This document shows positions 6,410 through 14,999 of a DNA stretch of 29,312 nucleotides, one piece after another. Within the stretch, counting starts at the first letter, position 1, and each line of letters opens with the position of its first letter. The notes below the pieces were generated by a model. It ran no database searches and was not told where the DNA came from. It worked only from the letters and a program-made list of their open reading frames with translations. The position numbers and the translations under genes were made by a program. This DNA comes from an uncultured Muribaculaceae bacterium (GTDB lineage Bacteria; Bacteroidota; Bacteroidia; Bacteroidales; Muribaculaceae), in assembly GCA_910585285.1 (NCBI GenBank), contig CAJUDL010000044.1, forward strand, positions 1 through 29,312. The letters run 5' to 3'.

Positions 6410-8179
6410 ATGGAAAACACTGATATAAAAAATAAAACGGCAGATGCATCCGCGACATGCGGATGCAAACCGCCGGTGGCTCCGAATCCCGAAACGGATA
6501 TGACAGGTATGTATGTGCTTGCCAATGCGTTGAAGGCAAACGGCGTGGAGGTGATTTTTGGTCTTGTAGGCATACCGGTGACTGAGGTTGCCTATATCTG
6601 CCAGAAGGTCGGAATACGCTTCATAAGTTTCAGGTTCGAGCAGCAGGCTGGAATGGCGGCGGCAACTTACGGTTATCTCACTAAAAAGCCGGGAATATTG
6701 CTGACTGTCTCGTCGCTCGGATTCCTTAATGGATTGACGGCAACAGCAAACGCTACTGTAAACTGCTACCCGATGATCCAGATTTCCGGTTCTTCTGATC
6801 GCGTGGCTGTCGATCTTGAACAAGGCACATATGAAGGTCTTGACCAGCTTGCCATTGCCAAACCTTTGGTGAAAGCTGCATATAGAGTGAACCGACCGCA
6901 GGATATAGCCGTTGGTGTTGCTCGCGCCATGCGTGCTGCGCTTTCGGGCAGACCCGGGGGTGTTTACCTCGATATGACTGTGCCTGCTTTAGGAGGTATT
7001 ATCTCTAAAGAAGAGGCTGCCAAATTGCAGTTCGTTCCTGTTGATCCTGCCGCTGAGACTTATCCTTCACCTGATTCTGTGAAAAGGGCAATGGAGCTTA
7101 TTGCTTCTGCCAAAAAGCCGGTGTTTCTTTTGGGTAAAGGAGCCGCATATTCTCAGAATGACGCAAAGATTAAAGAACTGGTAGAGAAGACGGGAATACC
7201 GTTCTATCCAATGTCGATGGCAAAGGGGCTGCTTCCCGATACCCATCCTCTTTCAGCTATCTCTTGCCGAAGCATGATTATGGAGCAGGCTGATGTGGTT
7301 GTTCTTATCGGAGCCCGTTTGAATTGGTTGTTGTCGCGTGGTCACGGTAAGTGGAATCCCGACAATAAATATGTTCAGCTTGACGTTGAACCAACGGAAA
7401 TAGATTGCAATGTGCCGATTGCAGCTCCCGTTATCGGAGATATCGGTGCTTCCCTTGATATGATTCTTCAGGCATTGCCGGAATATAAACTGTCGATGGA
7501 TCCTCAGTGGGTTAAGGATCTACAGGCGCATACCGTTGAGGCAAACAAATGGATTCAGGCGAAACTGGCTCCAAGCCCTGAACCAATGGATCATTGGGAT
7601 GCGCTGCGCGCGGCGAAGGCTGTGCTTGAGAAGCATCCGGAGGTGACACTCATCAATGAAGGTGCAAATACCCTTGACGACTGTCGTGATGCTATAAATA
7701 TGAGTGAGCCACGTCACCGTATCGATTGCGCAACCTGGGCAATCATGGGCATGGGAGCAGGCTCCGCCATTGGCGCAGCGTTGGCTACCGGAGGTCCGGT
7801 GGTTACTATTCAGGGAGATTCTGCCTTCGGTTTCTCAGGAATGGAAGTTAGCACAATGACCAATTTCGATCTTCCGATCACGGTCTGCGTGTTTAATAAC
7901 GGCGGTATATATAACCACATTGGTGTGAACTTGAGTGATAATGGAGATCCTGCGCCTACAACCCTTGATCTGAATGCACGTTACGACATGATGATGGAGG
8001 CATTTGGAGGCAAAGGCTATTATGTCACTACTCCAGAGGAGTTCGAGCAGGCTCTTGAGGCAGCGATAGCTTCGCGCAAACCTACGCTGATTGATGTTCA
8101 GCTCGCAGGGGATGCCGGTAAAGAGAGTGGCCACATCGGCTATCTGAATCCTGAACCGTTGATCCCAATCACTGTATGA
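6410..8179 (+). CDS. oxc: Oxalyl-CoA decarboxylase, ThDP-dependent
   Basis: Oxc converts oxalyl-CoA and a proton to formyl-CoA and CO2. The 589-residue protein has the three-domain ThDP fold: the PYR domain with FRFEQQAGMAAATYG, where Glu77 matches catalytic Glu56 of Oxalobacter Oxc; QGTYEGLDQ, where Tyr141 and Glu142 match Tyr120 and Glu121; and the ThDP-binding stretch GDSAFGFSGMEVST starting near residue 469, closing with NNGGIY (496-501). DAGKESGHIGYLNP near the C-terminus matches the flexible lid region, with its serine kept. About 20 extra N-terminal residues (MENTDIKNKT onward, including CGCK) precede the usual start; an alternative ATG at 6500 would remove them. Proton consumption by this reaction is the known energy-coupling step of oxalate catabolism. 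Confidence 0.95.
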   Translation: MENTDIKNKTADASATCGCKPPVAPNPETDMTGMYVLANALKANGVEVIFGLVGIPVTEVAYICQKVGIRFISFRFEQQAGMAAATYGYLTKKPGILLTVSSLGFLNGLTATANATVNCYPMIQISGSSDRVAVDLEQGTYEGLDQLAIAKPLVKAAYRVNRPQDIAVGVARAMRAALSGRPGGVYLDMTVPALGGIISKEEAAKLQFVPVDPAAETYPSPDSVKRAMELIASAKKPVFLLGKGAAYSQNDAKIKELVEKTGIPFYPMSMAKGLLPDTHPLSAISCRSMIMEQADVVVLIGARLNWLLSRGHGKWNPDNKYVQLDVEPTEIDCNVPIAAPVIGDIGASLDMILQALPEYKLSMDPQWVKDLQAHTVEANKWIQAKLAPSPEPMDHWDALRAAKAVLEKHPEVTLINEGANTLDDCRDAINMSEPRHRIDCATWAIMGMGAGSAIGAALATGGPVVTIQGDSAFGFSGMEVSTMTNFDLPITVCVFNNGGIYNHIGVNLSDNGDPAPTTLDLNARYDMMMEAFGGKGYYVTTPEEFEQALEAAIASRKPTLIDVQLAGDAGKESGHIGYLNPEPLIPITV

Positions 8180-8210
8180 TGAAGAACTATAAACTATAAA
8201 TTGGAATAAG

Positions 8211-9185
8211 ATGTCAAATATGATGCACGTCATCCTGTATGCGATTGTGCCGATCATTGTGGTGATGCTGGCAGGTTACATATCCGGGAAAAAAGGCGCT
8301 TTCACAGGTGAAGACGCTAAGAAATTCAATAAAGTAGTGCTTGACTATGCACTTCCGGCAGCACTGTTCGTATCAATCGTGCAGGCGAGCAGAGAGATGC
8401 TTGCCCGCGATATCAAGCTGACTCTGATATCGTTGGTTGGTATAATGCTCTGTTTCATGATAGTGTATTGGGTATTCAAGTATTGTTTCAAGAAGAATAC
8501 GGGTGCAGACGCGGCAGTGTCTGCATTGATCAGTGGTTCTCCCACAATCGGATTCCTCGGCTTTGCGGTGCTGGAGCCTATTTTCGGTACCAACCCTTCT
8601 GTCGCACTTGTTGTGGCTATTGTAGGTATTGTTGTCAACGCTGTGGGTATTCCGGTGGGATTGTCTCTGATGAATGCATCTCTTGCCAAGGAAAATCCTC
8701 AGGCAAAGAGAGACAGCGCATGGAAACCTGTGCTCCACGCATTGGCACAGCCAGTGGCTTGGGCACCTATTCTTGCGGTAATCTGGGTATTGGTGGGTAT
8801 TCCATGGCCAGATTGGGCAAGCCCGTCATTTGATCTTATAAAGGGAGCGAACGCATCAATGGCTGTATTCTCCGCAGGTATCACTCTTTCTGCCATCAAG
8901 ATCCAGATCAACTGGCAGGCAGTGCTCGGTTCGATTATGAAGATGGTAATGATGCCGGCTGTTATTCTCATTATGGGGCTGATCTTCAAAATGGATCCTC
9001 TGAATCTGAAAATGCTTGTTGTGGCAGCAGCGTTGCCGCCTGCATTCTCCGGCATTATCATTGCTGATGAATACGATACTTACGTTGCAACCGGAACTTC
9101 GTCACTGACTCTTTCTGTAATTCTTTTCATAGGCTTCTGTCCGCTCTGGATATGGATTACTGACATGTGCCTTGCTCACTTCTAA
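8211..9185 (+). CDS. AEC-family carrier, probable oxalate/formate transporter (YfdV/MdcF-like)
   Basis: This 324-residue membrane protein has about ten hydrophobic helices in the two-half layout of the auxin efflux carrier (AEC) family: MHVILYAIVPIIVVMLAGYI at the start, a short charged stretch (SGKKGAFTGEDAKKFNK), then further helices. Segments such as SGSPTIGFLGFAVLEPIF and VDYALPA-like LDYALPAALFVS are typical of AEC carriers. It starts 31 bases after oxc on the same strand. E. coli has the same trio, yfdW (frc), yfdU (oxc) and yfdV (AEC), so oxalate uptake or oxalate/formate exchange is the likely role. This differs from Oxalobacter, which uses the MFS antiporter OxlT. The substrate is inferred from context only. 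Confidence 0.88.
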   Translation: MSNMMHVILYAIVPIIVVMLAGYISGKKGAFTGEDAKKFNKVVLDYALPAALFVSIVQASREMLARDIKLTLISLVGIMLCFMIVYWVFKYCFKKNTGADAAVSALISGSPTIGFLGFAVLEPIFGTNPSVALVVAIVGIVVNAVGIPVGLSLMNASLAKENPQAKRDSAWKPVLHALAQPVAWAPILAVIWVLVGIPWPDWASPSFDLIKGANASMAVFSAGITLSAIKIQINWQAVLGSIMKMVMMPAVILIMGLIFKMDPLNLKMLVVAAALPPAFSGIIIADEYDTYVATGTSSLTLSVILFIGFCPLWIWITDMCLAHF

Positions 9186-9218
9186 GTAGCAAAATTCTTA
9201 TAAACAAATTGTAATAAA

Positions 9219-9253
9219 AATCGGGGGTGCGACTTCGCGTCGTGCCCCCGATT
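9219..9253. terminator. Bidirectional terminator between the oxalate operon and the EF-G2 gene
   Basis: A 15-pair stem (AATCGGGGGTGCGAC against GTCGTGCCCCCGATT, two of the pairs being G-U) has a five-base loop. The minus strand continues GATTTTTATT, a good T tract for ending the EF-G2 transcript. The plus side lacks a T run, though it lies 34 bases past the carrier stop and may still serve the oxalate operon. Confidence 0.8.
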
Positions 9254-9284
9254 CTGAAAATCGTCTGATAGGTTATTGTTGTTT

Positions 9285-11441
9285 CTATTCTTCTGTCTGG
9301 GTTTCTGCGTATTCTTTGAGAAGTTTCTCCTGAACATCTGAAGGAACGAGCTCATAGCCGGAGAATTCCATTGTGAAAGAGCTGCGCCCACCTGTGATGG
9401 AGCTAAGTGATGTTGAGTAGGATGACATCTCTTTCAAAGGCACTTTGGCAGAGAGTTTCTCGATACCGTTCTCTGAAGACATACCCATGATGAGTGCGCG
9501 GCGTCCCTGAAGGTCGCTCATAACGTCACCCATTGTGTCGCCCGGTGTCAGAACCTCTACATCGTAGATAGGCTCAAGAATCTTCGGATTTGCCTCGCGG
9601 AATGCCTGAGAGAAGGCATTTCTGCCGGCGAGACGGAATGAGATTTCATTAGAGTCTACCGGATGCATCTTGCCGTCGTAGATCATTACGCGGACATCGC
9701 GGGCGTAAGAACCTGTGAGCGGACCTTGCTCCATACGATCCATAAGACCTTTGACAATTGCGGGGATGAAACGGGCATCAATGGCTCCACCGACGATGCA
9801 GTTGTAAACCACAAGTTTGCCGCCCCATTCCAAAGGTATTTCCTGTTTGTCGCGAACGTTGAGCTTGAATTCCTGGTTGCCGAATTTGTAGCTGTCAGGT
9901 TCGGGCATCCCCTCGGTGTAAGGTTCAATGATCAAGTGAACTTCACCAAACTGACCGGAACCACCGGATTGTTTTTTGTGGCGATAGTCGGCACGCGCAG
10001 CCTTTGTGATTGTTTCGCGATAAGGTATCTTCTGGTCAATAAATTCAATAGGAAGTTTTTCGTTGTTCTCGATACGCCATTTGAGGGTGCGGAGGTGGAA
10101 CTCACCTTGACCCTTGACAAGTGTCTGCTTCAGCTCTTTGCTCTGCTCAACAATCCATGTGGGATCCTCTTCGTGCATGCGGGTAAGTATGCCGGCGAGT
10201 TTTTCTGCGTCACTTTCAGTGAGCGGACGGATTGCGCGTGTATATTTGGGCTGAGGATATTTGATGAAGTCAAACTGGTAGTCGCAACCTTTCGCATCAA
10301 GAGTGTTGCCGGTGCGCACGTCTTTCAGTTTCACGGCTGCACCTATATCGCCTGCTTCGAGAGCGTCGATGGGATTGCGAAGCTGACCACAAACTGTAAA
10401 TATCTGTGCAAGACGTTCCTTGCCTCCGCGAGATATGTTTTCAAGGTCTTCGCCGGCTTTTAGGGTACCGCTCATAACCTTGAAGTAGGAAACCTCCCCG
10501 ATATGGGGCTCTACGGAAGTCTTGAAGAAGAATACAGAAAGAGGACCGTTTGCATCGGGTTTAACCTCTTCGCCTGTAATGGTCTCGGGCGCCGGCATGT
10601 CGCTTACGAAGGGACATACGTTGCCGAGGAATTCCATCAGACGGCGAACGCCCATATCCTTGGCTGCGCTGAGAACGACAACGGGATAGATTGAGCGGTC
10701 GATAAGTCCTTTGCGAATGCCTTCGCGCATCTCATCCTCTGTGAGGCTGCCCTGTTCGAAGAATTTCTCCATTAAGGTTTCATCGTTTTCCGCTGCCGCT
10801 TCAACGAGTATCTGATTGAGTTCACGTGCTTTTTCAAGCTGATCTTCCGGAATTTCAGAGATTGTGGGTGCGCCTCCGTTAGGACCCCACTCATATTTCT
10901 TCATCAGAAGGACGTCGATCATAGAGTGGAAATTGGGTCCGGATTCGAGAGGATACTGGATCTGAACCACACGCGGACCGAAATGTTCGCGCATCTGCTC
11001 CATTACATTCTCAAAATCTGCTTTCTCTCCGTCCATCTGGTTCAGACCGAAGATCACTGGTTTCTTGAGTTTGGCTGTGGTGCGGAAGATATTTTCTGTT
11101 CCCACTTCCACGCCATATTGAGCGTCAACAAGTATAAGACCCATATCGCACACTCCGAGTGCGGTGTATGCATTGCCTACGAAATCGTCAGCTCCGGGGC
11201 AGTCAATGATGTTTAGTTTTTTGCCATTGAATTCGGCATTGAAAACTGTTGAGAATACAGAATATCCATACTCTTTTTCTACAGGAAAATAGTCGGATAC
11301 TGTGTTTTTCGCTTCAATTGTGCCGCGACGTTTTATAACTCCACACTCGAAGATCATAGATTCAGCGAGTGTGGTTTTTCCGGAGCCCTTTGATCCAAGC
11401 AGGGCGATGTTTTTGATTTCGTTGGTTTTATAAATCTTCAT
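9285..11441 (-). CDS. fusA2: EF-G2-type elongation factor G paralog with degenerate GTPase site
   Basis: This 718-residue protein has full EF-G architecture: G domain, domain II, and domains III-V including SGGSGQFGEVHL and DGKMHPVDSNE. In the last motif His593 matches the domain IV tip histidine of E. coli EF-G (His583). The GTPase motifs depart from canonical EF-G. The P-loop is GSKGSGKTT instead of AHIDAGKTT. Switch I has YGYSV in place of RGITI. Switch II is DCPGADDF instead of DTPGHVDF, so the catalytic histidine is Ala84. The base-recognition motif is NQMD. From memory, the Bacteroides thetaiotaomicron paralog EF-G2 was reported to support translation without ribosome-stimulated GTP hydrolysis and to matter for gut colonisation; this looks like its counterpart. 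It is transcribed alone and is convergent with the oxalate operon. It is not the housekeeping fusA, which normally lies among ribosomal protein genes. Confidence 0.9.
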   Translation of the reverse strand: MKIYKTNEIKNIALLGSKGSGKTTLAESMIFECGVIKRRGTIEAKNTVSDYFPVEKEYGYSVFSTVFNAEFNGKKLNIIDCPGADDFVGNAYTALGVCDMGLILVDAQYGVEVGTENIFRTTAKLKKPVIFGLNQMDGEKADFENVMEQMREHFGPRVVQIQYPLESGPNFHSMIDVLLMKKYEWGPNGGAPTISEIPEDQLEKARELNQILVEAAAENDETLMEKFFEQGSLTEDEMREGIRKGLIDRSIYPVVVLSAAKDMGVRRLMEFLGNVCPFVSDMPAPETITGEEVKPDANGPLSVFFFKTSVEPHIGEVSYFKVMSGTLKAGEDLENISRGGKERLAQIFTVCGQLRNPIDALEAGDIGAAVKLKDVRTGNTLDAKGCDYQFDFIKYPQPKYTRAIRPLTESDAEKLAGILTRMHEEDPTWIVEQSKELKQTLVKGQGEFHLRTLKWRIENNEKLPIEFIDQKIPYRETITKAARADYRHKKQSGGSGQFGEVHLIIEPYTEGMPEPDSYKFGNQEFKLNVRDKQEIPLEWGGKLVVYNCIVGGAIDARFIPAIVKGLMDRMEQGPLTGSYARDVRVMIYDGKMHPVDSNEISFRLAGRNAFSQAFREANPKILEPIYDVEVLTPGDTMGDVMSDLQGRRALIMGMSSENGIEKLSAKVPLKEMSSYSTSLSSITGGRSSFTMEFSGYELVPSDVQEKLLKEYAETQTEE

Positions 11442-11593
11442 TGATACAAGATTTTTATAGTTATAGGAAATACGTTGTTTATTGAGGGGAGATGGATGCC
11501 CTTGTGTTGCAAAAGCGAGCGCAATTTAGTAAAAAAAGTGGAAAAACGGGAACTTTGAATGATGTTTTGTAACATATTTCCATAAAACATTAC

Positions 11594-11601
11594 TAACTTT
11601 G
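11594..11601 (+). promoter_or_regulatory. Candidate -7 element for hemW
   Basis: TAACTTTG matches TAnnTTTG and lies 25 bases before the hemW start. The nearest TTTG upstream is 24 bases away, longer than usual, so only the -7 half is convincing. Confidence 0.4.
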
Positions 11602-11626
11602 CGATGCAAATCCTTAGAAGCAACAT

Positions 11627-12784
11627 ATGGCAGAGAGTTCAAAAAGATGTGGAATATATGTGCATGTGGCATTATGTCGCAGTAAATGTATATATTGCGA
11701 TTTTTATAGCGAAGTGTGCAGACCGGATACCGATTGGCGACAATATGTCAAGACTGTTCTGGATGAATTCAAGTCAAGAAGGGGAGAGCTTGCAGGGATG
11801 AATGAAATTACAATATATATAGGTGGTGGCACGCCATCTCTTCTTCCTCCGGATTTATTCGCCGAACTTATGTCAGGCGTAAGGGAAATCGCTTTCGACA
11901 CAGTGGATTCATTGAAGATTATGGAAACCACAATGGAGGTTAATCCCGATGATGTTTCAATGGATAGGGCTGTGATGTGGAAAAATGTTGGAGTTGATAG
12001 GGTGAGCATGGGGGTGCAAAGTCTCAATGATATTGAATTGCGTAGGATAGGGAGGAAGCATAATGCCGTTGAAGCTCAAAATGCCTACAGAGTGCTTGCT
12101 GATATTTTTGATAATGTCAGTCTGGATCTGATGTTTGGATTGCCCGGGCAAACTTTGGATTCTCTTTCCTCTACTATCGATGCATTCATAAAGATGCATC
12201 CACAACATATATCCGCATATTCGCTTATGTATGAGGAGAGGACGGCACTGACGCGTTTGCGAGATGCCGGTAAGATAGAGGAGGCGGATGAAAACCTAAG
12301 TGTTGAGATGTTTCGCATGATCAATGACAGGCTTAAGGAGGCAGGATATTTTAGATATGAGATCTCCAATTATGCGTTGCCTGGGTTTGAGTCGAGACAT
12401 AATTCCGCTTACTGGAACCGTACTCCTTATATCGGACTTGGACCCTCGGCTCATAGTTTCGATGGAGACAGGCGCAGAAGATGGAATGTTGCGGATAACA
12501 GGAAATATATGATTGGGGTGGGAAATACAGATAAATATTTTGAAATCGAGACTTTGGCGGAGGAGGAAATAAATGAGGAAGTCATTATGACCGGTTTGAG
12601 AACATCAAAGGGTATTGATCTCGGATATTATGAGGAAACCTTCGGAAGTGAAGCAAAGAATCGATTGCTTTATAACGCTGCAAAGGCAATTAAATCGGGA
12701 TTATTGGAATGTAATGAGGGGTGTTTGCGCCTAACAGATTCAGGTGTTATGGTTTCGGATGAAATAATTGTTGAACTTTTTTAA
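11627..12784 (+). CDS. hemW: Radical SAM heme chaperone HemW
   Basis: The 385-residue protein has the radical SAM cluster motif CRSKCIYCDF near its N-terminus (Cys17, Cys21, Cys24) within CGIYVHVALC, followed by YIGGGTPSLLP, the SAM-binding glycine motif, and GVDRVSMGVQSLND. Length and N-terminus match HemW (about 380 residues) rather than the longer HemN coproporphyrinogen dehydrogenase (about 450). HemW binds heme and is thought to insert it into respiratory proteins; it is often misnamed coproporphyrinogen III oxidase. It is divergent from the EF-G2-like gene and followed 72 bases later by dapF, which has its own promoter-like sequence. The end of the protein (SDEIIVELF) matches a complete C-terminal HemW domain. 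Confidence 0.92.
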   Translation: MAESSKRCGIYVHVALCRSKCIYCDFYSEVCRPDTDWRQYVKTVLDEFKSRRGELAGMNEITIYIGGGTPSLLPPDLFAELMSGVREIAFDTVDSLKIMETTMEVNPDDVSMDRAVMWKNVGVDRVSMGVQSLNDIELRRIGRKHNAVEAQNAYRVLADIFDNVSLDLMFGLPGQTLDSLSSTIDAFIKMHPQHISAYSLMYEERTALTRLRDAGKIEEADENLSVEMFRMINDRLKEAGYFRYEISNYALPGFESRHNSAYWNRTPYIGLGPSAHSFDGDRRRRWNVADNRKYMIGVGNTDKYFEIETLAEEEINEEVIMTGLRTSKGIDLGYYEETFGSEAKNRLLYNAAKAIKSGLLECNEGCLRLTDSGVMVSDEIIVELF

Positions 12785-12791
12785 TGCTATT

Positions 12792-12824
12792 TTGCATTTA
12801 TTTGATAATTATTTTATAATTTTG
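12792..12824 (+). promoter_or_regulatory. Candidate Bacteroidetes-type promoter for dapF-dapL
   Basis: TAATTTTG (12817-12824) is a full TAnnTTTG match, with TTG at 12792-12794 and 22 bases between, slightly longer than usual. It lies just past the hemW stop and 32 bases before the dapF ATG. Confidence 0.55.
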
Positions 12825-12856
12825 CAGCCGTAAAAGAAGAATTGCTCCAAATTTAT

Positions 12857-13744
12857 ATGGAAGGCAAGAAAAAGGTCAAATTCACCAAAATGCATGGTGC
12901 CGGGAACGATTACGTTTACATCAATGCGATGGAAATCGTTCCTGATAATCTTCCCCCCCTTTCTCAGATGATAAGTGATCGCCATTTTGGCGTGGGCAGT
13001 GATGGTCTCGTTGTCATAATGCCCTCACAAGTTGCCGATTTCCGCATGAGGATGTTTAATGCCGACGGCTCAGAGGCAGAGATGTGTGGCAACGCGTCGC
13101 GCTGCATCGGGAAATATGTTTTCGAGAAAGGTCTTGCCGACAAGACGGAGGTCACACTTGAAACGCTTGCAGGAATCAAGACGCTCCGCCTTGAAGTGAA
13201 GGATAACGAAGTGAAATCGGTTACGGTAGATATGGGAGAACCGGAGCTTCGCCCAGAGGTAATACCGGTTAGAAGCAGCTCCCCGGTCTCAAAGATTTCG
13301 GAAAGAGAAATAATCAACGGTCGTGAGTACGTTGTAACGGCTGTCAGCATGGGAAACCCCCATGCTGTTGTTTTTACTGATAACATTACCGATGAATTGG
13401 TTCTTGGAGAGGGACCGTATCTTGAAACAGCCGAGATTTTCCCTAACAAATCGAATATAGAGTTTGCACGCGTCATTGACAGAAATCATATTGAGATGCG
13501 GGTTTGGGAACGAGGTTCGGGAGAAACGCTTGCATGCGGCACTGGAGCATGCGCCACAGTTGTGGCAGCCGCGCTCAATGGATACACGGATCGCCGGGTA
13601 ATAGTGAAACTTTTGGGTGGTGAACTTGAAATCTATTGGGATGATCAATCGAATCATGTATTTTTGAAGGGTGGAGCGGAATTTATTGCTGATGGCGTGT
13701 TTTATATTCCAACAGATATAGCGCAATATGAGAATAAACGATAA
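12857..13744 (+). CDS. dapF: Diaminopimelate epimerase
   Basis: DapF interconverts LL- and meso-diaminopimelate for lysine and peptidoglycan synthesis. The 295-residue protein has KMHGAGNDYVYIN at the N-terminus, EMCGNASRCIGKY with catalytic Cys77, and LACGTGACATVVAA with the second catalytic Cys near the C-terminus. The usual NGxRC is NASRC here, as in many Bacteroidetes versions. I use the ATG at 12857 (MEGKKKVKF); the frame also runs back to a TTG at 12842, which would add five residues without clear reason. The stop overlaps the dapL start by 17 bases, indicating translational coupling. Confidence 0.95.
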   Translation: MEGKKKVKFTKMHGAGNDYVYINAMEIVPDNLPPLSQMISDRHFGVGSDGLVVIMPSQVADFRMRMFNADGSEAEMCGNASRCIGKYVFEKGLADKTEVTLETLAGIKTLRLEVKDNEVKSVTVDMGEPELRPEVIPVRSSSPVSKISEREIINGREYVVTAVSMGNPHAVVFTDNITDELVLGEGPYLETAEIFPNKSNIEFARVIDRNHIEMRVWERGSGETLACGTGACATVVAAALNGYTDRRVIVKLLGGELEIYWDDQSNHVFLKGGAEFIADGVFYIPTDIAQYENKR

Positions 13745-14945
13745 TTTTGAAAAGCTTCCGGAGAGCTACCTTTTCTCAGAGGTGGCAAAAAAGCTTGCTG
13801 CATATAAATCCGAATATCCCGAAGCCGATGTTATAAGAATGGATATTGGAGACGTGACTTTGCCAATCGTGCCTTGTGTTATAGATGCGATGCATAGGGC
13901 TGTTGACGATATGGCTCAAAGCTCCACTTTTCATGGCTATGGTCCTGAACAGGGTTATGAATCGCTTCGCGAAGCGATTGCAGTGGTTGATTATAGGAAA
14001 CGCGGCATTGATATCGATGCTGACGATATATTTATAAGCGACGGAGCCAAATGTGATCTCGGAAATTTAGGTGACATATATTCTACAGACAGTATCGTAG
14101 CATTGGCAGACCCGGGTTATCCGGTATATGTAGACACCACTGTAATGTCTGGGAGGGCTGGAGAATTGCTTCCTGACGGACATTGGTCAAAAATCGTTTA
14201 TCTTGATTGCAACGCGGAGAATGGCTTCAAACCTGCAGTGCCCGATACGCATGTCGATGTTATAATCTTGTGTTCTCCCTCGAATCCTACAGGTGCGGTG
14301 ATGACACGCGAAGAACTGGAGAAATGGGTGGCTTATGCATTGCGGGAGAAAGCGTTGATCATATTCGATTCGGCATATGAGGCGTTTGTCAGAAATCCGG
14401 AACTTCCGCGCTCCATCTATGAAATTAGAGATGCTGATAAGGTGGCGATAGAGGTGAGAAGTTTTTCAAAAACCGCTGGCTTTACGGGCTTGCGCTGTGG
14501 ATACACGGTTGTTCCCAAGGCTTTGTGTGGCACGGATGCCGAAGGGAGAGAGGTAAGCTTGCGCAAGTTGTGGAACCGTCGCCAGTCAACCAAGTTCAAT
14601 GGAGCCAGCTATATCGTTCAGCGCGGAGCCGAGGCATTGTATACTTCAGAGGGACGGGAGGCTGTTAGGATAAATATAGATTATTATCTCGAAAATGCTC
14701 GTACGATACGTGCATGTATGCAAGATGCCGGTTTTACGGTCTTCGGGGGAGACGAATCTCCTTATATATGGGTGAAAGGTAAAAACGGAGAAAGTTCATG
14801 GGAACTCTTCCGGACGATGCTTGAGAAATATAACATATCCTGCACGCCGGGTGTCGGATTTGGCAGCGAAGGTGAGGGATATATCCGTCTCACCGGATTC
14901 AATTCCCGAGAGAATACACTCCGTGCGATGGAAAGGATAAAATAA
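13728..14945 (+). CDS. dapL: LL-diaminopimelate aminotransferase
   Basis: DapL makes LL-diaminopimelate directly from tetrahydrodipicolinate and glutamate, bypassing the succinylase route, and hands its product to DapF. It is a fold-type I PLP aminotransferase of 405 residues. Visible landmarks are IRMDIGDVTLP, FHGYGPEQGYESLREAI, FISDGAKCDLGN, CSPSNPTGAVM, and the PLP lysine motif RSFSKTAGFTGLRCGY with Lys248. Near the C-terminus GEGYIRLTGF gives the substrate carboxylate arginine. It overlaps dapF by 17 bases, so the last two steps to meso-diaminopimelate are encoded together in reverse pathway order. This is the expected lysine route in Bacteroidales. Confidence 0.95.
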   Translation: MRINDNFEKLPESYLFSEVAKKLAAYKSEYPEADVIRMDIGDVTLPIVPCVIDAMHRAVDDMAQSSTFHGYGPEQGYESLREAIAVVDYRKRGIDIDADDIFISDGAKCDLGNLGDIYSTDSIVALADPGYPVYVDTTVMSGRAGELLPDGHWSKIVYLDCNAENGFKPAVPDTHVDVIILCSPSNPTGAVMTREELEKWVAYALREKALIIFDSAYEAFVRNPELPRSIYEIRDADKVAIEVRSFSKTAGFTGLRCGYTVVPKALCGTDAEGREVSLRKLWNRRQSTKFNGASYIVQRGAEALYTSEGREAVRINIDYYLENARTIRACMQDAGFTVFGGDESPYIWVKGKNGESSWELFRTMLEKYNISCTPGVGFGSEGEGYIRLTGFNSRENTLRAMERIK

Positions 14946-14962
14946 GAACAGATAAAATAAGA

Positions 14963-14977
14963 AATGCCCGAAGCCGG
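14963..14977 (+). promoter_or_regulatory. Short hairpin between dapL and glnN
   Basis: A five-base GC stem (GCCCG and CGGGC, loop AAGC) lies just past the dapL stop and is followed by TTAATTAAATATTTT. It may act as a weak terminator or attenuator ahead of glnN; no separate promoter is obvious in the remaining AT-rich leader. Confidence 0.4.
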
Positions 14978-14999
14978 GCTTAATTAAATATTTTATATT

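Noticed and set aside
9663..10463. A 266-codon open frame on the plus strand inside the EF-G2 gene
   Set aside because: It is antisense to a clearly conserved gene and its translation shows no family features; it arises from codon bias of the real gene.
9285..11441. Housekeeping elongation factor G
   Set aside because: Catalytic histidine and P-loop residues are replaced and there are no ribosomal protein genes next to it.
11627..12784. Oxygen-independent coproporphyrinogen III oxidase (HemN)
   Set aside because: Length, N-terminus and cysteine motif context fit HemW; HemN is longer.
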